Source: CAXXOK01 sp964640955
Lineage (GTDB): Bacteria; Bacillota; Clostridia; Christensenellales; Aristaeellaceae
Assembly (NCBI GenBank): GCA_964640955.1
Contig: CAZXJI010000018.1
Coordinates: 8,014-72,013, forward strand
Direction of reading: 5' to 3'
DNA length: 64,000 bases
The stretch's first letter is position 1; each line of letters begins with the position of its first letter. Under the pieces are notes generated by a model, which saw nothing but the letters and a program-made list of their open reading frames with translations, was not told where the DNA came from and ran no database searches. Of the stretch, positions 7,189-13,278 are shown piece after piece. The position numbers were made by a program, and so were the translations under genes.

Positions 7189-8487
7189 TCAGGCTTCCTC
7201 CGCTTTGGCGGCCGGCTGCGCTTCCGCGTCGGGCCGCTCCGTGCGGGCGTTGAACGCTTCCACCGCCTCGCGCATGCGATCCAGCGCGCTCACCAGCGTC
7301 TGCGCGTCGGCGTTGCCGGAGGCGGAACCCGCTTTCAGCGTTTCCAGCGCCGCGAGCAGCTCGGCCTGCGTGCGGGTAATCTCCGCCATCGCGGCGGCCT
7401 GCTTTTCGGTCGTCTCCTTAAGCAGGGCAAGCATTTCCTCCTGCCGGGCCTTGGCGTCGCCGTCCGGTTCGCCGGCGGTCAGGCGGGTGCTTATCTCCAC
7501 ACGCTTGGCGTCCTCCACCAGCGATTCCGCCACGGCGAGGGTGCGCTGGAGGTTTTTGTGGGTTGCGATCTGGTTCTGGTTGAGCATGGCGAGGGTGTCC
7601 GCCAGGGCGGAAAACTGCCCGCTCATGGAGGTGTTCATCTGCTGCATGAACTGGTTGACGATCCGCTTCACGCCCTCCACCTGCTCGCGCGACGTGCCCT
7701 GGATAAAGTTGTCCAGCGACATCGTCAGCGGGTGCACCGCGCGGCTGACCGCCATTTCCACCGCGCCCGCCATCTGGCTGCTGATCTGGTCGGCGGCGCG
7801 CTGGAGGTGGGTTTCGTCGTCCTGCTTCTGGCAGATCATCTGCACCTCGGCGTCCAGCGGCCGGGGCATGGCCAGTTCGTAAAACGCCTCGTCGAACGCG
7901 TCCAGCGCCCTGAAGGCGTGGCCGACCGCCATGCGGTTGACCATATTGAAGGCCAGCGAGCAGGTAATGCCGGCTACCGAGGTCGCGAAGGCGAACTTCA
8001 TGCCCCCCAGCAGCGTCGGGATGCTGTCGATGGTTTTGGCGGCGTCCGCCAGGTCCAGGTTCGTCAGCCCTTCCATGAGCCCCAGGAACGTCCCCAGGAT
8101 ACCCAGCGAGGTTAAAAGCCCCGGAATCAGCTCCGCCAGCTGCGCGTGGCCGGGCTTGTAGATCACGGTATCCTCGTTGATGTATTCCTGCGCGTTGCAG
8201 GGCATGCCGCGCAGGTCCAGCTGCCCGGCGTTGAGCAGGAAGCGCTGCCAGTCCGGCCGGAGCGCCTGCCCCAGGAAACGGGCCTCGCGCCATACGGGCC
8301 GCTCGCCGGTCGCCGCGCCGCGCTCCAGCTTCATAATGGCGCGGTTGAGCAGCGCACCGTTGCGCAGCACCGGATAGATGCACTTGAAAACCCCCACCAG
8401 CGTCACCAGCGCGATCGCCCCGTACACCAGCGTGCCGGACACGTGGCTGGCAATCTGGGCCACCATTTCGTTGATCATGTTCCTCAC
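7189..8487 (-). CDS. MotA/TolQ/ExbB-type proton channel, ZorA-like
   Basis: A 432-residue protein. An N-terminal helix (about residues 18-41) is followed by a cytoplasmic stretch, then two closely spaced helices (about 118-140, GLLTSLGILGTFLGLMEGL, and about 160-185, FAFATSVAGITCSLAFNMV) typical of the MotA/TolQ/ExbB fold. A long C-terminal region of about 230 residues, largely helical and charged, projects into the cytoplasm; such a tail characterises ZorA more than ExbB or MotA. The start is uncertain: GTG 8487 or ATG 8478 (MINEMVAQ). It is first in a three-gene operon, divergent from a MarR regulator. Confidence 0.85.
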   Translation of the reverse strand: MRNMINEMVAQIASHVSGTLVYGAIALVTLVGVFKCIYPVLRNGALLNRAIMKLERGAATGERPVWREARFLGQALRPDWQRFLLNAGQLDLRGMPCNAQEYINEDTVIYKPGHAQLAELIPGLLTSLGILGTFLGLMEGLTNLDLADAAKTIDSIPTLLGGMKFAFATSVAGITCSLAFNMVNRMAVGHAFRALDAFDEAFYELAMPRPLDAEVQMICQKQDDETHLQRAADQISSQMAGAVEMAVSRAVHPLTMSLDNFIQGTSREQVEGVKRIVNQFMQQMNTSMSGQFSALADTLAMLNQNQIATHKNLQRTLAVAESLVEDAKRVEISTRLTAGEPDGDAKARQEEMLALLKETTEKQAAAMAEITRTQAELLAALETLKAGSASGNADAQTLVSALDRMREAVEAFNARTERPDAEAQPAAKAEEA

Positions 8488-8516
8488 CGCCCGTCCGCGT
8501 TACTTAATCAGCCACC

Positions 8517-8545
8517 ATGGTACCATTTTTTCGCGGCGCTGTAAA
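8517..8545 (-). promoter_or_regulatory. promoter of ZorAB-like operon
   Basis: On the minus strand TTTACA (8540-8545) and TACCAT (8517-8522) are 17 bases apart, placing the transcript start about 25-30 bases before the first gene. Confidence 0.6.
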
Positions 8546-8639
8546 CTTCCCCCCGCACGCCCGCGCCGTCGGCGCTCCATATCGTCGTTCGTCAAAGCCG
8601 GAAATTTCCTCCGTCCCGCGTCCGTATGCAGGATACTGC

Positions 8640-8668
8640 TTGCAAAACTCTCCGGAATTGATTATACT
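8640..8668 (+). promoter_or_regulatory. promoter of MarR gene with possible operator
   Basis: TTGCAA (8640-8645) and TATACT (8663-8668) are separated by 17 bases. The -10 overlaps an imperfect palindrome ACTA-ACAA-TAGT (8666-8677), a plausible MarR autoregulatory site. The divergent ZorAB-like promoter lies about 95 bases away. Confidence 0.65.
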
Positions 8669-8732
8669 AACAATAGTTCATCGTTTATGTTCCTATACCC
8701 TTCTCAACCCATCCTGCCAGGGAGGTGTCGTT

Positions 8733-9209
8733 ATGCCCCGGAAAAATGCTGCAAAAGAAGGTCTCATCGACGACGTGGCGCGCAACCTGTTCCTGGCCAT
8801 TCCCATCTTCCGCAAGCGGCTTCTGCACATGGACGTCATTCAGCGGGAATTCAACATTCCGCTGTCGCACGTGCAGGTGATGGCCATGCTCAACGACAAC
8901 GGCTCCATGAACGTCAGCGAAATTTCCCGCCGGCTGGGCATCGCCAAGCCCAACATCACTCCGCTCATCGACCGGCTGATTCAGGAAAACTACGTGGAGC
9001 GCATTCGGGACGAGAAAGACCGCCGAATGGTGAACATCTCCATCTGCCAGGCCGGCATGACGGAACTGGAACAGATCCGCAAAAAGATGCGCCTGCTGAT
9101 CGGCGATTGGGCGACCAAGCTGAACACGTCGGACCTGCGTGCCTTAAACGACAGCCTCACGGCCATCCGCCGCGTATTGGGCGAAAAAGTGCAAAACAGC
9201 GACGACTGA
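8733..9209 (+). CDS. MarR-family transcriptional regulator
   Basis: A 158-residue winged-helix regulator. The HTH lies at about residues 55-80 (MNVSEISRRLGIAKPNITPL) and the wing contains DEKDRRMVNIS, matching the MarR D-x-R-D-R-R signature in modified form; flanking helices form the dimer interface. The start is ATG 8733 with GGGAGGTG at 8720-8727; the frame is open further upstream, but those codons precede the promoter. It is divergent from the ZorA/ZorB-like operon and may control it and itself. Ligand unknown. Confidence 0.9.
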   Translation: MPRKNAAKEGLIDDVARNLFLAIPIFRKRLLHMDVIQREFNIPLSHVQVMAMLNDNGSMNVSEISRRLGIAKPNITPLIDRLIQENYVERIRDEKDRRMVNISICQAGMTELEQIRKKMRLLIGDWATKLNTSDLRALNDSLTAIRRVLGEKVQNSDD

Positions 9210-9302
9210 CGGCTGCGCGATGTCGCGCGTGTCCGCCGGCGCATCCCTTCCGCCTTCGCGGCCGTCAAACGCCGCGGAGGCCGGTTTGCAGTGCCGCGCC
9301 TT

Positions 9303-9322
9303 CCGCCCCGCGGGGCGGCTTT
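9303..9322 (+). terminator. likely terminator after MarR gene
   Basis: A compact GC hairpin CCGCCCCG/CGGGGCGG (9303-9318) is followed by CTTTCC. It is GC-rich with only a short T tract, so termination efficiency is uncertain. The facing gene ends at 9326. Confidence 0.4.
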
Positions 9323-9325
9323 CCG

Positions 9326-9841
9326 TCAGGCGTCCTCTCCGGGACGCCTGCGCCTGAGCGGCGGCAGGGTGCGCATCAGCACGACGGCAATGCTCCCCGT
9401 AATCAGCCCCATGCCCGCCCCCACGGGGATGAGCAGGGCCAGATAATAAACCAGCGAAGGGGTCTGCAGCATCAGCGCGGCAACCGCCACCTGGCCGATA
9501 TTGTGCGTTACGCCCCCGGCGATGCCGACGCCCGCGGGGCTCACGCCGCGCAGGTTCCTAAGCAGGCTCATGGCCGTCAGGCTCAGCGTTCCCCCGGCGA
9601 GACTGTAGACGATCGTCATGGGGTTGCCCAGCAGGAAGCCCAAGAGCACGGTCTTGGCGACCATCATGGCGAAGCTGGGCCACACCCCCAGCCAGTAGAG
9701 GGAGATCAGCAGCACGCAGTTGGACAGCCCCAGCTTGATGCCGGGCACCGAGGAAACGGGCACGAGGCTCTCCAGATAGCCCAACGCCAGCATCAACGCC
9801 ACCAGCACGGCCGAAAGCGCCAGCTTCCCCGTGCGGCTCAC
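9326..9841 (-). CDS. Gx transporter family membrane protein (EetB-like)
   Basis: A 171-residue integral membrane protein with about five or six hydrophobic helices, of the family annotated as Gx transporter or heptaprenyl diphosphate synthase component I, related to ECF-type S components. Conserved segments include PGIKLGLSN near residue 34 and GGVTHNIGQ in the middle. It starts at GTG 9841, overlapping the stop of the preceding NusG-domain gene by four bases (GTGA), so the two are translationally coupled. In flavin-based extracellular electron transfer loci these two families are found together (EetA/EetB). The exact substrate is unknown. Confidence 0.8.
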   Translation of the reverse strand: MSRTGKLALSAVLVALMLALGYLESLVPVSSVPGIKLGLSNCVLLISLYWLGVWPSFAMMVAKTVLLGFLLGNPMTIVYSLAGGTLSLTAMSLLRNLRGVSPAGVGIAGGVTHNIGQVAVAALMLQTPSLVYYLALLIPVGAGMGLITGSIAVVLMRTLPPLRRRRPGEDA

Positions 9842-10227
9842 GGATCGGCCTCCACGGCCTGGCCGTCGGCAGTCACCAGTTCCAACACCACCCGGTGCGG
9901 CAGGCAGATGATTTCGTTGGCCAGCACGCGGCTGCCGACGTTCTCCACCGTCACGTCCCCCTGCCGGACGCAGTCCTGATTGGCGCAGTTGGATTCCTTC
10001 ATGCGAAAGCCGCCGGGGAACACCTCTACCACGTTGCGGCTGCCGTCCTCCTGCTCGATGACGATTTCCCTTTCCTCCGTCAACGGCACCAGTTCGTACG
10101 TCTGGCCCGGCACGGTGATGCGCAGGTATGCCTCGGAAGCGTCCACGTTCACGCTGGGGCGCAGCAGGAACACCGTAAGGCCCAAAAGCAGCGCCACGCC
10201 CAGAATCAGCCAGTCCCTGCGCTTCAT
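9838..10227 (-). CDS. NusG domain II-containing membrane-anchored protein (EetA-like)
   Basis: A 129-residue protein with one N-terminal transmembrane helix (about residues 6-24) and an extracytoplasmic NusG domain II fold. The family block is visible: ESNCANQDCVRQG, carrying two cysteines, then an IICLPHRVVLEL-type strand. The start is ATG 10227 after AAAGGGGCGGG; an in-frame codon upstream gives a longer but less likely product. It is paired by overlap with the Gx transporter and divergent from apbE. Together the three resemble the membrane part of flavin-dependent extracellular electron transfer loci, though the biochemical role of this protein is unproven. Confidence 0.85.
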   Translation of the reverse strand: MKRRDWLILGVALLLGLTVFLLRPSVNVDASEAYLRITVPGQTYELVPLTEEREIVIEQEDGSRNVVEVFPGGFRMKESNCANQDCVRQGDVTVENVGSRVLANEIICLPHRVVLELVTADGQAVEADP

Positions 10228-10271
10228 GCCCGCCCCTTTCCGCGGCAAGCCGCGTTTCCGGATTCCGTTGT

Positions 10272-10300
10272 ATTATACCATCGGCGCGGCACGGTTTCAA
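10272..10300 (-). promoter_or_regulatory. promoter of NusG-II/Gx operon
   Basis: On the minus strand TTGAAA (10295-10300) and a perfect TATAAT (10272-10277) are separated by 17 bases, about 45 bases upstream of the ATG. Confidence 0.8.
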
Positions 10301-10316
10301 TGCGCGGAGGGCCATG

Positions 10317-10344
10317 TTGCAAATGAAGCGAAATATGGTACAAT
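10317..10344 (+). promoter_or_regulatory. promoter of apbE
   Basis: TTGCAA (10317-10322) and TACAAT (10339-10344) are 16 bases apart. The transcript would begin near 10351, which rules out the in-frame ATG at 10343 and supports the TTG start at 10382. It lies back to back with the NusG-II promoter. Confidence 0.75.
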
Positions 10345-10381
10345 GACCGCACCGCCCGCCGGGCGGAAGGGGGAAGGCAAT

Positions 10382-11443
10382 TTGCGTAAAAGAAAAATCG
10401 CCTGGATGATCGGGGCCGCGCTGATCGTGCTGGCCGCCGCCGTGCTTTTGCCGCGCATCGCGGTCGCGCCGGGCTCCGTGCGCTACCAGACCGGCTTTTT
10501 CGACGTGTTCGACACCTATTCCGAAATCATCGTCTACGCGCCGACCGAGGAGGCGGCCAAGGAGATCGCCGATGCGGCGCACAGCGAGCTGCTTGCGTAC
10601 CACCAGCTCTACGACATTTACAACGACTACGACGGCGTAACGAACCTGAAAACCGTCAACGAGCGGGCGGGCACCGCCCCTGTCGCGGTGGATGCGCGGA
10701 TTATGGCGCTGCTCTCGTTCGCCAAAACCATGGCGGAAGAAACCGGCGGCCGCATGAACGTCGCCATGGGGAGCGTGCTTTCCATCTGGCACGACTACCG
10801 CACAAAGGGGCTTGAGGATCCCGCTTCCGCCGCCCTGCCGACGACGGAGGAGCTTCAGGCCGCCGCGGAGCATACCGACATCGACGATCTGGTGCTCGAT
10901 CCCGAGGCCGGCACCGTTTTCTTCGCCGATCCCGCCCTTCAGCTGGACGTGGGCGCGGTGGGCAAGGGCTTCGCGGTGGAGCGCGTGGCCGAGCAGCTGG
11001 AAGCGGCCGGCGTCGGCGGGGCGCTGCTGAGCATCGGGGGCAATGTGCGCGCCGTCGGTTCCCGGGGCGACGGCAGCGCCTGGCGCGTGAACGTGCAAAA
11101 CCCCGACCTGACGGCCGACGACCAGAGCCTCGCCACCCTGGGGCTTACCGACCTCTCGCTGGTCACCAGCGGAAGTTATCAGCGCTACTATACGGTGAAC
11201 GGCGTGCAGTACCATCACATCATCGACCCGGACACGCTTTTCCCGGCCGCCTGGCTATGGTCGGTCTCGGTCGTCGCGCAGGATTCGGGGCTGGCGGACG
11301 CGCTTTCCACGGCGCTGTTCACCCTGTCGGTCGCAGACGGCCAGGCCCTGCTTACGCACTTTGAGGGCGTGAACGCCCTGTGGGTAACACCCGACGGCGC
11401 GCAGACGCAAACGGAAGGGTTTTCCGACCTGCTCGCCTCGTAA
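10382..11443 (+). CDS. apbE: FAD:protein FMN transferase (ApbE)
   Basis: A 353-residue ApbE-family flavin transferase that covalently attaches FMN from FAD to Ser/Thr in extracytoplasmic target proteins. The N-terminal helix (about residues 6-25) serves as signal or anchor. Family motifs are present: GRMNVAMGSVLSIW, QLDVGAVGKGFAVERV, LLSIGGNVRAVG and HHIIDPDT. The start is TTG 10382 with GGGGGAAGG just upstream, forced by the promoter position. No FMN-binding substrate protein is visible nearby, so the target is unknown. The next genes encode encapsulated ferritin and encapsulin. Confidence 0.93.
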   Translation: MRKRKIAWMIGAALIVLAAAVLLPRIAVAPGSVRYQTGFFDVFDTYSEIIVYAPTEEAAKEIADAAHSELLAYHQLYDIYNDYDGVTNLKTVNERAGTAPVAVDARIMALLSFAKTMAEETGGRMNVAMGSVLSIWHDYRTKGLEDPASAALPTTEELQAAAEHTDIDDLVLDPEAGTVFFADPALQLDVGAVGKGFAVERVAEQLEAAGVGGALLSIGGNVRAVGSRGDGSAWRVNVQNPDLTADDQSLATLGLTDLSLVTSGSYQRYYTVNGVQYHHIIDPDTLFPAAWLWSVSVVAQDSGLADALSTALFTLSVADGQALLTHFEGVNALWVTPDGAQTQTEGFSDLLAS

Positions 11444-11535
11444 ACCACGGCCGCGCAAAGCCTGTTTCAGCCCGTGCAAACCCGTGTATATCCTTATCGA
11501 ACCAGGAAAGAGACGTTTGAAAGGAGCGTTTGGAC

Positions 11536-11901
11536 ATGCCGAGTTTCGCCAATCCGTTTCAGGGGAACGTACCCCGCAAGATGAACAAGGAAGAACTGAT
11601 ACAGGCCGTCCGGCTGGATATCGCCGGGGAGCTGGAGGCCATTTTTCTCTACGACGCGCACGTGCAGGCCACGGATATCGAGCTGGCCAGGACGGTCATC
11701 GGGGATATCCGCGATGAGGAAAAGGCGCACGTGGGCGAGCTGATGACGCTCCTGTACGCGCTGGACCCGAAGGAAGCGGAGCATTTCGCCTCCGGACGCG
11801 CGGAAGTGCGGGAGATGATGCGCGACCTGGGCCTGCCGACCCCCGCCGACGGAGACGCGGGCGGGGAAGCGCCGACCGTCGGCAGCCTGAAAGACAGCTG
11901 A
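11536..11901 (+). CDS. encapsulated ferritin-like protein (EncFtn cargo)
   Basis: A 121-residue helical iron-oxidising cargo protein of type-1 encapsulins. The ferroxidase ligands known in the family are all visible: Glu32 and Tyr39 in GELEAIFLY, Glu62 and His65 in EEKAH. Two such chains form a dimer that binds iron between subunits. After a flexible Gly/Ala/Asp-rich linker the protein ends in TVGSLKDS (residues 114-121), a close match to the encapsulin cargo-loading peptide. The start is ATG 11536 with AAGGAG nine bases upstream; TTG 11530 is too close to that site. The encapsulin gene follows after 88 bases. Confidence 0.93.
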   Translation: MPSFANPFQGNVPRKMNKEELIQAVRLDIAGELEAIFLYDAHVQATDIELARTVIGDIRDEEKAHVGELMTLLYALDPKEAEHFASGRAEVREMMRDLGLPTPADGDAGGEAPTVGSLKDS

Positions 11902-11989
11902 GCCGCCGCCCGCAGGCGCGGCCCAAACAACCATCGACCTTTTCGCGCCCTACGGCGCGAGACGCGTACGCCAAAAGGAGGCAACGCAA

Positions 11990-12808
11990 GTGGATTACCT
12001 GTCCAGAAACTCGTCGACCCTGCCCGAAAGCCTATGGCAGCAGATCGACGCCGCGACGGTGAGCGCGGCCCGAAACGTGCTGACGGGGAGACGCGTATTG
12101 CACTTAACCGGTCCGCTGGGGATCGGCGTGAACACCGTGACCATCGACGACGCCGATACGAAGGCGGAAGTCGAAGCCGACGGCTTCCTGACCACCGCAG
12201 GCCGGAAGCTGACCGAAATACCCACCCTGTTTGAGGATTTTACCCTTTACGCCCGCGACCTGGCCCAGAGCGAAAAAGCGGGGTCGCCCGCGGACCTCTC
12301 CGCGGTACAGGCGGCTGCGCAGGCCGTGGCCCTGCGGGAGGACCGGCTGGTCTTTCTGGGCAACGAGAAGCTCGGTTACGAAGGGCTGTTAACCGCCAAG
12401 GGCGTGAACCGGCAGGCCCGCTCGGACTGGGCGAGCGGTGAAAACGCCTTTACGGACGTGGCCGCCGCCATCGAAACGCTGGTTTCCCAGGGCATATACG
12501 GCGCGTTCACCCTCGTGGTGAGCCCGAACCTGTACACGCAGTTGCAGCGGCTGCAGCCCTCCGTGGGCATGCTGGAGCTCGACCGCGTCGCCAGGCTCGT
12601 GGACGGACGTCTGTTCAAGTCCCCGGCGCTGGGCCGGGATCAGGCGGCGCTCCTGTCCGCGCAGCCGGGGCATATGGATCTCGTCGTGGGGCAGGATTTG
12701 GCGGCGGCGTACCTGGAGCAGCGCAACCTGAACCACGTGTTCCGCATGACGGAAACGGCGTTGCCGCGGCTATTCCAAAAGAAGGCCGTCGTGGTGTTCA
12801 CCAAGTGA
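11990..12808 (+). CDS. type-1 (family 1) encapsulin shell protein
   Basis: A 272-residue HK97-fold shell protein that self-assembles into a protein nanocompartment. The N-terminal segment SRNSSTLPESLWQQID and the following stretch are family-typical, and the P-, E- and A-domain order is normal; a length near 270 fits T=1 encapsulins. It starts at GTG 11990 with AAAAGGAGG eight bases upstream. Directly upstream lies its ferritin cargo with a C-terminal loading peptide, so the pair should form an iron-storing compartment that protects an anaerobe from iron and oxidative stress. Confidence 0.95.
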   Translation: MDYLSRNSSTLPESLWQQIDAATVSAARNVLTGRRVLHLTGPLGIGVNTVTIDDADTKAEVEADGFLTTAGRKLTEIPTLFEDFTLYARDLAQSEKAGSPADLSAVQAAAQAVALREDRLVFLGNEKLGYEGLLTAKGVNRQARSDWASGENAFTDVAAAIETLVSQGIYGAFTLVVSPNLYTQLQRLQPSVGMLELDRVARLVDGRLFKSPALGRDQAALLSAQPGHMDLVVGQDLAAAYLEQRNLNHVFRMTETALPRLFQKKAVVVFTK

Positions 12809-12860
12809 CGTAAAACCGCACCGCACACGAACCCGTTCTGAAAGCTTAACCCTATGCAGC

Positions 12861-12904
12861 AAAAAAACCGCCGCTCCGCGAAAACACTCCGCGGGGCGGC
12901 GGTT
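12861..12904 (-). terminator. intrinsic terminator of the purine operon
   Basis: On the minus strand a 15-bp GC-rich stem (12890-12904 with 12866-12880, one mismatch) runs into a stretch of U residues (12861-12867). It lies just after the ModE-like gene, closing the transcript that begins near 30760. In the other direction the stem may also stop encapsulin transcription. Confidence 0.85.
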
Positions 12905-12914
12905 CGTCAAATGC

Positions 12915-13262
12915 TCATTTCCGGCCGAAGTAGCGGGCATAGGCGGCCTCCACCGCCTGTCGGCTCTCCTTTTCAAAGGCACGGTAGTTGACCAGCAGCT
13001 TTTCGGCCTCGGGGGTGAGGGTCGCCCCGCCGCCCTGCCGGCCGCCGGTCGCGGTATCCAGAAGCGTATAGCCCAAGCCCTTCTCGGCCGCCTTGACGAC
13101 CTTCCACGCCTTGGAATAGGCCATATCCATGCGCATGGCCGCGGAGCGGAGGCTGCGGGTATCGCGCACCGTCTCCAACAGTTCCGCCACGCCGGGGCCG
13201 AACACCTTCTCGTCCCGGTAAAGGCGCAAGGTCATCCCGCAGTGCAGGGGCGTCTGGGGCAT
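12915..13262 (-). CDS. ModE N-terminal-type winged-helix regulator
   Basis: A 115-residue DNA-binding protein with the LysR/ModE-type winged helix: SAAMRMDMAYSKAWKVV is the recognition helix-turn-helix, followed by the TGGRQGGGATLTPEA wing block typical of ModE. The C-terminal molybdate-binding (TOBE) domains of full ModE are absent, as in many stand-alone versions near molybdoenzymes. The start is ATG 13262 after AAGGAGGAGG. It is the last gene of the purine operon, 16 bases after the fused xanthine dehydrogenase, so a role in sensing molybdenum cofactor status or controlling the operon is inferred. Confidence 0.85.
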   Translation of the reverse strand: MPQTPLHCGMTLRLYRDEKVFGPGVAELLETVRDTRSLRSAAMRMDMAYSKAWKVVKAAEKGLGYTLLDTATGGRQGGGATLTPEAEKLLVNYRAFEKESRQAVEAAYARYFGRK

Positions 13263-13278
13263 GGTACCCGCCTCCTCC

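Noticed and set aside
6210..8487. Flagellar motor genes motA/motB
   Set aside because: No flagellar or chemotaxis genes are present and the MotA-like protein has a long C-terminal tail unlike MotA; ZorAB-like or ExbBD-like is a better description.
8517..8732. N-terminal extension of the MarR protein
   Set aside because: The extension would be encoded upstream of and across the promoter; a strong ribosome site fixes the start at 8733.
9326..11218. A 630-codon minus-strand frame that includes the Gx transporter at its end
   Set aside because: Most of it is antisense to apbE. The real gene starts at GTG 9841, coupled to the NusG-II gene.
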